A DNA stretch of 42,504 nucleotides from a virus. The stretch lies in the IMG/VR virus record IMGVR_UViG_3300013233_000123, positions 1 through 42,504 of that record, one strand, 5' to 3'. The notes below the pieces were generated by a model. That model searched no databases. It worked only from the letters and a program-made list of their open reading frames with translations, and had not been told where the DNA came from. Below are positions 6,233-12,204 of this stretch, piece by piece; position 1 is the first letter of the stretch; each line of letters begins with the position of its first letter. A program made the position numbers and the translations under genes.

Positions 6233-6904
6233 ATGAAGGTTGAGTGCTGTATCTGCAATAATATTATAAATGTAAACCCCTCACGCCTAACTAGGCTGAG
6301 TAACCAAGAGCGGATATGTTGTTCTAGTGCTTGTTTATCCGTGGAGCAGGAAGATAGCATGTCTGCGGATGGAAACAAAACTAATAATCCAAAATCGGAC
6401 TTGGATACTATGCCTAAGACCACTGGCAGGGTACAGCATCTCGATATTGACTCTGAAGGCCATGATATTGCAGGAAGGTTTACAACCAAGGGAAAGACCC
6501 TTGGAGCTAGGATGCACAAGCAGCACACGCTTGACGCAGGGGCAGATGTTTCTAGTAGCCAAGATATTACAGTCCCTCCTAGAGGCAGTTGTATTATTAG
6601 CACAGGACTACACCTAGCCATCCCTAACGGGTGTGTTGGCCTGTTATGGTCTAGGAGTGGATTATCAGTTAAGCATAACCTTGAGGTTGGTGCGGGGTGT
6701 ATTGACTCTGGATATAGAGGGGAGGTAAAAGTACACCTATATAACCATAGTGATGTTTCTTATTCTGTTCATAAGGGGGATAGAATAGCCCAACTGATAA
6801 CAATACCAATAAACCTTAACGAGTATATCCAAGTAGAGTCCCTAGATGATACAGAGCGAGGCAATGAAGGTTTTGGGTCTACTGGAGTAAAAACACCCCT
6901 ATAA
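6233..6904 (+). CDS. dut: dUTPase with N-terminal Cys-rich zinc finger
   Basis: 223 residues; trimeric dUTPase converting dUTP to dUMP, feeding thymidylate synthase (1469) and keeping uracil out of phage DNA. All five motifs are present: DAGAD (101-105), PPRGS (115-119), RSGL (141) with GAGCIDSGYRG (153-163), GDRIAQL (182-188) and RGNEGFGSTG (209-218). The core begins near residue 62. Residues 1-60 are an extra domain with CCICNN (5-10) and CCSSAC (29-34), a likely zinc finger, joined by a polar linker. AAGGAGATAT precedes the ATG. The extra domain could tether the enzyme to a partner or nucleic acid. Confidence 0.93.
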   Translation: MKVECCICNNIINVNPSRLTRLSNQERICCSSACLSVEQEDSMSADGNKTNNPKSDLDTMPKTTGRVQHLDIDSEGHDIAGRFTTKGKTLGARMHKQHTLDAGADVSSSQDITVPPRGSCIISTGLHLAIPNGCVGLLWSRSGLSVKHNLEVGAGCIDSGYRGEVKVHLYNHSDVSYSVHKGDRIAQLITIPINLNEYIQVESLDDTERGNEGFGSTGVKTPL

Positions 6905-6933
6905 TTGAAGATATTTAATATTAGGTTACACTA

Positions 6934-6960
6934 GCCGCCCATACATCTAGTACAGGCGGT
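6934..6960 (+). promoter_or_regulatory. Hairpin covering the ribosome site of the next gene
   Basis: GCCGCC (6934-6939) pairs with GGCGGT (6955-6960) through five GC pairs and one G-U. The 3' arm contains AGGCGG, the only Shine-Dalgarno-like run before the ATG at 6966. No U-tract follows, so translational masking is more likely than termination. Confidence 0.4.
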
Positions 6961-6965
6961 TAGTT

Positions 6966-7388
6966 ATGGAAGTACGGAAGGCAGGAACATGCCCTAAGGG
7001 TTGCGGTAGGCCAGCAGGGTTTGAGGTAATATCTACAGAAGTTTGGACAGTTTGTAGCTGTGGCTTTAGAAGACTTAGTTATTCTATGGACGCTAAGGGG
7101 GAGATTGTACCCCACCCTTATAAACGACATAACGCTGCCCTCCCAGATGCCTCCACGAAGTTGTACCAGTGCCTTCTAGGAGTACAAGAGCTAGTGGAGA
7201 TTAACACCTCTGGGGTGGCTCAATATGTACACATGCCATCCGCTGATGTAGCAACAAGATTAGCGACACTTGAGGGTAGAGGGTTAGTGTATAGAACCAC
7301 CACCATGCGAGGTATAGCAGGGGGCTCTACATGGGTATTATCTGATGCCGCCATAAGATTATTACCAGAATTACCTAAGGAGGATTAG
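6966..7388 (+). CDS. Zinc-ribbon winged-helix protein, putative regulator
   Basis: 140 residues. The N-terminal 35 residues hold four Cys in CPKGCGRPAGF (9 and 13) and TVCSCGF (30 and 32), a probable zinc ribbon. The C-terminal half (about 75-135) reads as a winged helix: TSGVAQYVHMPSADVATRL as the helix-turn-helix, LEGRGLVYRT as the wing approach, then STWVLSDAA. This combination suggests a DNA-binding regulator. The ribosome site lies in the hairpin at 6934, so its translation may be controlled. It abuts the CsrA-like gene. Confidence 0.65.
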   Translation: MEVRKAGTCPKGCGRPAGFEVISTEVWTVCSCGFRRLSYSMDAKGEIVPHPYKRHNAALPDASTKLYQCLLGVQELVEINTSGVAQYVHMPSADVATRLATLEGRGLVYRTTTMRGIAGGSTWVLSDAAIRLLPELPKED

Positions 7389-7694
7389 ATGGCTTTAACA
7401 CTAGGGTTAAATAAGGGGGAACCCCTATTCATTATTATGTCAGAGAATACTAGGGCTATTAGGGTAGCTATAGTAGAGGTTCTAACCCCTACAAAATTTA
7501 TAATGTCAGTTCTAGGACTACCTGTTATTATCACTGAAGATAAGGCAGAGCAGATACTACCTAAGGTGTATATTAGTGCGGGGGTAGGAACTACAACTTT
7601 AGCTAGAGTAGCTATTACTGCGCCTAGAGACATAAAAGTCTATCGAGAATCCGTGTATAGAGAAAAACAAAAGGAGAGTAAATGTATGTACTAG
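7389..7694 (+). CDS. CsrA-like RNA-binding regulator with central insertion
   Basis: 101 residues against about 61 for CsrA. The start MALTLGLNKGEPLFI matches the first CsrA strand (LxLxRxxGExLxI), and residues 71-96, including ITAPRDIKVYRESVY, match CsrA's GVNAPKEVAVHREEIY. Arg86 lies where CsrA has the RNA-contacting Arg44. Between them are about 55 residues instead of about 15, partly hydrophobic. CsrA dimers bind GGA in hairpin loops and block or stabilise host mRNAs. A phage copy could act on host metabolism or on phage leaders; that is inference. AAGGAGGATTAG precedes the ATG, which follows the previous stop directly. Confidence 0.65.
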   Translation: MALTLGLNKGEPLFIIMSENTRAIRVAIVEVLTPTKFIMSVLGLPVIITEDKAEQILPKVYISAGVGTTTLARVAITAPRDIKVYRESVYREKQKESKCMY

Positions 7695-8074
7695 AGGATG
7701 TAATTAGAGCTGCCCAGTCAGACCCTAACATGGCAGATTTACATGGTAGGTTTAGGGATATGGCGGAGAAAATTAGAGAGATGGTATCCTCCTCTGCGCC
7801 TATAACCCATAAAGACGGAAACAAGAGGTACATGGATTACATATTCTTAGTAGAGGGTGGCAGAGTGTCCAAGATAACTAAGTTATCTACTACCCACCTA
7901 AATAGGGTACCAGATAGACCACAGGCCAGTAAGACCTGCACAACCTGTCAAGGTGTAGGTAGCCATACTGCCTATGATGAATGTGAGTATTGCGGAGCCG
8001 TGGCTCCCTATTGTAAGGACTGTGATGAGGGGTGGGTAGCAGTATCAATCCCCTGCCAAGATTGCTGTAAATAG
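7682..8074 (+). CDS. Protein with C-terminal DnaJ-type zinc finger
   Basis: 130 residues, start at ATG 7682 with AAAGGAGAG upstream, overlapping the CsrA-like gene by 13 bases. The N-terminal 85 residues are charged and helical. The C-terminal 45 carry four Cys pairs: CTTCQG (86), CEYCG (about 101), CKDCDEG (about 110) and CQDCC at the end, the CxxCxG arrangement of DnaJ-like zinc fingers. Such domains bind unfolded protein or nucleic acid. It directly precedes DNA polymerase, so a link to replication is possible but unproved. Confidence 0.65.
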   Translation: MYVLEDVIRAAQSDPNMADLHGRFRDMAEKIREMVSSSAPITHKDGNKRYMDYIFLVEGGRVSKITKLSTTHLNRVPDRPQASKTCTTCQGVGSHTAYDECEYCGAVAPYCKDCDEGWVAVSIPCQDCCK

Positions 8075-8091
8075 CTACAAGGAGGTAGTGT

Positions 8092-9876
8092 ATGTTTGTA
8101 TTATCTGGGGGAAATGTCTCCAACCTTAATAACTTTGTGTTACCTGTTATCAAAGGGGTAAAAAATGCTAAAGCCAAGTTTATAACCTTCGAGGATTATA
8201 AAACTATGGCCATTCCCAAGGGGAGTGTCGTCTTAGCTTTAGGTAATAAGTCCTTAGAGCTTCTACAGGACGAAGGAGCTATCCCCAAAAATAGGGCTAT
8301 GGCCTCCATGCGAGGGCAGGAGATTGTTTTTAATGGTAGCTCGTGGTTCTTCTCCTATGACCCATATATAATTACACAAGACTATTCCAAGAAGACTCTA
8401 GTAGCTTGGGATATTAAGTTAGCCCTAAGGAAGGAGCTCACAGGTAGTACTGCCCCCGAGGTAGGGACTTATAGCTTTGTCGATGACTGGCAGTTTTTTA
8501 TTAAGAAGATTGAGGACACCTATGCTAAGACAGGAAAAGCTGTAGCAGTATGTTGTGACACTGAGACTATTGGGCTAAACCCTTATCTTGAGGATAAATG
8601 GTTAGAGTCTATACAGTTCTGCTTAGAGGAGGGAGTGGCATACTGTCAGAGGTTTAGAACCTTAGCTAACCAGCCCCTAGTTGGAGATACCATCTGGAAT
8701 CAAATTGACTGGATTCTTAATAGCCCTAAGGTAAAAATAGTTGGAGCTAACTTTAAATATGACCTTCGATGGATGCTTGTTAAATGGGACATGACTTGCA
8801 CCAATTATGCTTTTGACACCACTTTAGTAGGGTCACTATTAGATGAGAATAGGTCTAATAGTCTGGAGACCCACGCTAAGGTGTACACCTCTATGGGTGG
8901 GTATGATGCAACCATGAATACAACCTATGATAAAGGTAGAATGGATTTAATACCAGATGATGACTTTTTAACCTATTCAGCAGGGGATGTAGATGCTTGC
9001 CTAAGAGTATATGTTGAACTTAGAAAGGAGTTACTCCAAGACCCTTTTTTAACCCGCTTCTATGTCCGACTCTTACATAGAAGCAATATAGCCTTTATGG
9101 ATATGGAGTGTTTGGGGGTATGCTTAGATAAAGAATACCAAGGCTCTTTAGCTTTAGAATTGGAACAGGATAGGCTTAATGTTTCTACAGCTATGCTAGA
9201 GAAATTACCTGTTAAGTTAAGATTAAAACATGCAGATAATCTGAGTATTAGACCTGCCATATTGAAAGACTACTTTTTCGGGGCTAGAGGGTTAGGGCTA
9301 CCCCCCAAACTACTAACAGAAAAGACACAGCAGCCCTCTACAGCCCTAGAGCATTTTATGATGTTCTCTGATTGCCCAGAGGCTACGGAATTTGTATCCC
9401 TGTTAAAGAAGTATGGGAGTGCTGGAAAAACATTGTCTACCTATGTTGTAGGGTTCAATAAGCACCTACAGGCTGATGGTAGGTTTCACCCAGATTATAT
9501 GCTACACAAGGGGGACTATAATGGTGCGGCTGACTCTGGGACGGATACAGGCAGAAGTTCATGTAAGTCCCCTGCATTACAATGTCTACCCGCAGACGCT
9601 GAGGTTCTTACTGACCTTGGAGTAATGCCTATGCTCGACATTATAGAAGGGTGTGAGGGCGGTGTACCCGTACAAGTATTAACCCATACAGGTGAGTGGA
9701 AGCCCGTGGTTGGAACCTACAGGAATGGGGTACAGCCTTTACACGAGTTCACATTAGCCGATGGGAAGACCTTACAGTGTACAGGAAATCACCCAATACT
9801 CACCACTAAGGGATTTATACTTGCAAAAGACATTACCAAAGAGCACACCTTTATGGTGAGGGGGACTAATGAATAG
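8092..9876 (+). CDS. DNA polymerase (family A), N-terminal part ending in N-intein
   Basis: 594 residues. Residues 150-310 are a DnaQ-like 3'-5' exonuclease: CDTET (Asp156, Glu158), GANFKYD (Asn220, Asp224) and YSAGDVD (295-301). Residues 1-120 loosely resemble a uracil-glycosylase-like fold (LALGNKSLELL, then MRGQEI), without confirmed active residues. The polymerase domain begins after about 330 and reaches TDTGRSSCKSPALQ, equivalent to TGRLSSxxPNLQ of Pol I. Cys498 then starts an N-intein of 97 residues and the frame stops at 9876. The rest of the polymerase is on the gene at 9869. GGAGGTAGTGT precedes the ATG. On its own the product lacks motifs A, B and C. Confidence 0.9.
   Translation: MFVLSGGNVSNLNNFVLPVIKGVKNAKAKFITFEDYKTMAIPKGSVVLALGNKSLELLQDEGAIPKNRAMASMRGQEIVFNGSSWFFSYDPYIITQDYSKKTLVAWDIKLALRKELTGSTAPEVGTYSFVDDWQFFIKKIEDTYAKTGKAVAVCCDTETIGLNPYLEDKWLESIQFCLEEGVAYCQRFRTLANQPLVGDTIWNQIDWILNSPKVKIVGANFKYDLRWMLVKWDMTCTNYAFDTTLVGSLLDENRSNSLETHAKVYTSMGGYDATMNTTYDKGRMDLIPDDDFLTYSAGDVDACLRVYVELRKELLQDPFLTRFYVRLLHRSNIAFMDMECLGVCLDKEYQGSLALELEQDRLNVSTAMLEKLPVKLRLKHADNLSIRPAILKDYFFGARGLGLPPKLLTEKTQQPSTALEHFMMFSDCPEATEFVSLLKKYGSAGKTLSTYVVGFNKHLQADGRFHPDYMLHKGDYNGAADSGTDTGRSSCKSPALQCLPADAEVLTDLGVMPMLDIIEGCEGGVPVQVLTHTGEWKPVVGTYRNGVQPLHEFTLADGKTLQCTGNHPILTTKGFILAKDITKEHTFMVRGTNE
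9583..9873 (+). other. N-terminal half of split intein 1
   Basis: 97 residues. Cys1 follows the extein LQ. Block A is CLPADAEVLTDLGVMPMLDI; block B is CTGNHPILT, with the conserved TxNH. The sequence ends at MVRGTNE, where an endonuclease or linker normally sits. There is no endonuclease domain. Its partner is encoded from 9869. Such halves usually associate tightly and splice in trans. Confidence 0.85.
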
Positions 9877-10015
9877 TGATTATGAGGTATCAAAGAAGGC
9901 AGGGTTTAAAGAATCAAAATTAGTAGGCATAAAGAGGGTAGACCCTCAAGAAACATATGACTTAACTATACAAGATAGCCATTCTTTTGTGGCTAACGAT
10001 ATTGTGGTACATAAT
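9869..10015 (+). other. C-terminal half of split intein 1
   Basis: 49 residues with its own ATG. Block F is ETYDLTIQDSHSFVANDI and block G ends VVHN, giving the terminal His-Asn needed for Asn cyclisation. The next residue is Thr, a valid +1 nucleophile. GAGGGGG four bases before the ATG supports independent initiation rather than a sequencing frameshift. Confidence 0.85.
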
Positions 10016-11926
10016 ACAATACCCAAGCATACAAGTTGGGCAAAGCCTTTGCGGAAGGCGTACAATGCCCCAGAGGGGATGGTAATATTATCCTGTGACT
10101 ATTCCGCAGGAGAGATGCGGGTGGCGGCAGACTTTGCTAATGAAGAAAATATGCTAAATGCTTTTAATACTGGGGTAGATATTCATTGTGCCACCGCAGC
10201 AGGATTGATGGGAATGAACCTAGCTGATTTCATGTTACTAAAGGACGCTGACCCCAAAGCTTTTAAGAGCGGTCGCCAAGGCGCGAAGGCTGGTAACTTC
10301 GGCTGCCTTCTAGGGCTATCCTATTGCATTACAGATAAAGGGTCTGTACAGTTGCGTAATATAAAAAAAGACCACAAGGTATGGGACGGGGAAAACTTTG
10401 TCAGTCACGATGGTGTGATTTACCAAGGCGAGCAATGGGTGATAAAGTACCAAGGCTTAGAAGCAACTCCATGCCACAATGTTTGGGTTGAGGACGGTAC
10501 ACATGAAGGGAAAAAATGTAGCCTTTACGAGGCCGCCACTAAAAAACTTAACCTTAGAAGAACTAGCCCAAAGATTGAAAGAAAAGGACTTAGGCACTAT
10601 AACCCTAGACCTAAGTACTCTACGAAGGGAAAAACGGCACAGAATGGTGGACGGTACTTGCTCCGATTGCGGAGAGACAAAGACCTATTATGCTTCAAAC
10701 ATAACAAGAGGAATGACCACCACTTGCCGTTGCCAGAGGAATGTAAAGTACCCCAATCTGGTACACGCAAGGGTATTAGGGAATCGTTACGATTCTATGG
10801 TACAGCGGTGCGAAAGAGATACCCATGTCTCCTCCCACAGATACAAAGGGCGGGGAATAAAATGCCTGTTCAAGTCAAGAGAAGACTTTGTATATTGGGT
10901 ACTAGAGAATCATTACAGGGACGATTACAAAGGGTTGGAGTTCGACAGGATAGACAACGATGGGCATTACGAGCCAGAAAATTTAAGGCTGGTATCCTCG
11001 AAAGAGAACAAACGAAACCTGCCCAACAATGTGTACCTAATATACAAGGGGGTTCGGATGTATTGGCAGGATTTCAAAAGTCCTTACAGTCCGAGAAGAA
11101 CCCAAGCGTTTGCGAGCAAGGGGATGTCGGGGGAGGATATTATCCTCCGTGCAAAGACATCAGTCCAGAAAAGGTGCAAGAGTTGGAGGCTCATGGAATT
11201 ACGCTTAGAAAAGCTAGGGTCTATGACATCCTAAATGCAGGGGTAAACCACAGATTTACATGCTCTGGGGTATTAGTAAGTAATTGCCTGTATGGTATGA
11301 GTGCTGGAGGGTATCAAGCCTATGCGGAAGCTACCTACGGTGTTATTATGACTATGCAGGAGGCAGAGGTGGCTAGAGAAAGATTTTTTGGCATGTACCC
11401 AGCCCTACCAGAATGGCATACTAGAACCAAGAACTTTGCTAGGGCTAATGGGTATGTTCGTTCGCCTTTAGGTAGATTAAGACACCTGCCCTTAATAACT
11501 GCTAGAGATGGGGCTATTAGGTCTAAGGCAGAAAGGAATGCGGTAAACTCCTCAGTGCAGGGTACTTTATCTGACCTTACACAGTTATCCTTAGTCATCT
11601 TGAGGGAGACTTATGGTTTTAAGGACTTACAGCCTCTGATGATGGTGCATGATGATTTAAAATTTTATGTACCTAAAGACGATGCCCTTATGTGGGCAGA
11701 TAGGGTATGTAATGTTATGAGTACCCTACCTTTGAAGGAGGAGTTTGATTGGTCTCCTCGTATAACCTTTAATGCTGACCCAGAGGTAGGACTTACTTTG
11801 GCTAGTATGGAAGAACTAGAGACATGCCCTAATTGTGGGGAGCGTAATCTAGTTCATAGGGCTGTAGGAGAGGACTATTGTCTACGCGATTATTACACAG
11901 GAGATAAACATACATGCGCTCAGTAA
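9869..11926 (+). CDS. DNA polymerase (family A), C-terminal part with C-intein and second intein
   Basis: 685 residues, starting at an ATG preceded by GAGGGGG, overlapping the N-part by eight bases in the +1 frame. Residues 1-49 are the C-intein. The extein resumes at Thr50 (TIPKHTSWAKPLRKAY) with motif A ILSCDYSAGEMR (74-85) and motif B RQGAKAGNFG (136-145). Residues 146-472 are intein 2. Then come CLYGMSAGGYQ (rest of motif B) and motif C MMVHDDLKF, holding catalytic Asp residues. A C-terminal zinc ribbon (CPNCG, later Cys pair) is an unusual extra. Joined exteins total about 806 residues. Codons for intein residues about 212-455 also encode an HNH protein in another frame. Confidence 0.9.
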   Translation: MNSDYEVSKKAGFKESKLVGIKRVDPQETYDLTIQDSHSFVANDIVVHNTIPKHTSWAKPLRKAYNAPEGMVILSCDYSAGEMRVAADFANEENMLNAFNTGVDIHCATAAGLMGMNLADFMLLKDADPKAFKSGRQGAKAGNFGCLLGLSYCITDKGSVQLRNIKKDHKVWDGENFVSHDGVIYQGEQWVIKYQGLEATPCHNVWVEDGTHEGKKCSLYEAATKKLNLRRTSPKIERKGLRHYNPRPKYSTKGKTAQNGGRYLLRLRRDKDLLCFKHNKRNDHHLPLPEECKVPQSGTRKGIRESLRFYGTAVRKRYPCLLPQIQRAGNKMPVQVKRRLCILGTRESLQGRLQRVGVRQDRQRWALRARKFKAGILEREQTKPAQQCVPNIQGGSDVLAGFQKSLQSEKNPSVCEQGDVGGGYYPPCKDISPEKVQELEAHGITLRKARVYDILNAGVNHRFTCSGVLVSNCLYGMSAGGYQAYAEATYGVIMTMQEAEVARERFFGMYPALPEWHTRTKNFARANGYVRSPLGRLRHLPLITARDGAIRSKAERNAVNSSVQGTLSDLTQLSLVILRETYGFKDLQPLMMVHDDLKFYVPKDDALMWADRVCNVMSTLPLKEEFDWSPRITFNADPEVGLTLASMEELETCPNCGERNLVHRAVGEDYCLRDYYTGDKHTCAQ
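10304..11284 (+). other. Intein 2 in polymerase motif B, with out-of-frame endonuclease
   Basis: 327 residues in the polymerase frame, between NFG and CLYGM. Block A is CLLGLSYCITDKGSVQL followed by KVWDG; block B is GLEATPCHNVW; the end is RVYDILNAGVNHRFT, then GVLVSN, with Cys as +1 residue. Block G has Ser-Asn instead of His-Asn, a known variant. The middle (about residues 85-280 of the intein) is Arg/Lys-rich and looks like an out-of-frame translation, because the HNH gene at 10503 occupies the other frame. Confidence 0.88.
10503..11234 (+). CDS. HNH homing endonuclease nested out of frame in intein 2
   Basis: 243 residues in the +1 frame relative to the polymerase. It opens with a helical segment (LTLEELAQRLKEK), then a zinc site CSDCG (53, 56) and CRC (75, 77), NRYDSMVQRC, YKGRGIK (114) and the nuclease core LEFDRIDNDGHYEPENLR (145-162) with SSKENKRN, the DRIDNxGxYxPxN type of free-standing phage HNH enzymes. 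The C-terminal third (VYLIYKGVRMYWQDF) may be a DNA-binding module. TGAGGA lies eight bases before the ATG; an ATG at 10479 is an alternative. A TAG at 10458 in this frame excludes an in-frame fusion from further upstream. It would cleave intein-free polymerase alleles. Confidence 0.85.
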   Translation: MKGKNVAFTRPPLKNLTLEELAQRLKEKDLGTITLDLSTLRREKRHRMVDGTCSDCGETKTYYASNITRGMTTTCRCQRNVKYPNLVHARVLGNRYDSMVQRCERDTHVSSHRYKGRGIKCLFKSREDFVYWVLENHYRDDYKGLEFDRIDNDGHYEPENLRLVSSKENKRNLPNNVYLIYKGVRMYWQDFKSPYSPRRTQAFASKGMSGEDIILRAKTSVQKRCKSWRLMELRLEKLGSMTS

Positions 11927-12117
11927 AATCTAAGGTATATTATGTTGGGCTATCCCTTATGAAGTTTGAGGAACTAGGTATATTGATACATGGAGAACCT
12001 ATAAATATTTGCCCCTCTAACATGGAGGGGTTCCTGCCTGTATTTAGTTCTTTAGAAGAAGCGGCTAATGCTGGGTGGGGCAAAGATAGTGTTAGAGCAA
12101 TACAATTAAGTGATTGA
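11914..12117 (+). CDS. 67-residue hypothetical protein
   Basis: Start overlaps the end of the polymerase by 13 bases, with ACAGGAGATAAAC upstream. The protein is a small alpha/beta chain (KVYYVGLSLMKFEELGI, FSSLEEAANAGWG) without known motif. It is the last gene before the structural cluster. Bases 12118-12204 after it hold no gene and no convincing promoter. Confidence 0.55.
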   Translation: MRSVKSKVYYVGLSLMKFEELGILIHGEPINICPSNMEGFLPVFSSLEEAANAGWGKDSVRAIQLSD

Positions 12118-12204
12118 TTTTACTATAGAATAGGTCTTCAGTAGATATATGAGCTATGTAAAGCTATAGTTTTGCCCATACAACTATTATGTGTGGGGTT
12201 TACT

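Noticed and set aside
10304-11284. Reading the HNH frame as a sequencing error inside a normal in-frame intein
   Set aside because: Two compensating indels would be needed, the HNH frame has its own start and a proper stop at 11234, and the polymerase frame is open for the entire stretch. Resequencing should still confirm it.
12118-12204. Late promoter before the portal gene
   Set aside because: TACTAT (12121) has no -35 at proper distance and no TGn; TTGATT (12114) has no -10 at 16-18 bases. Evidence is insufficient.
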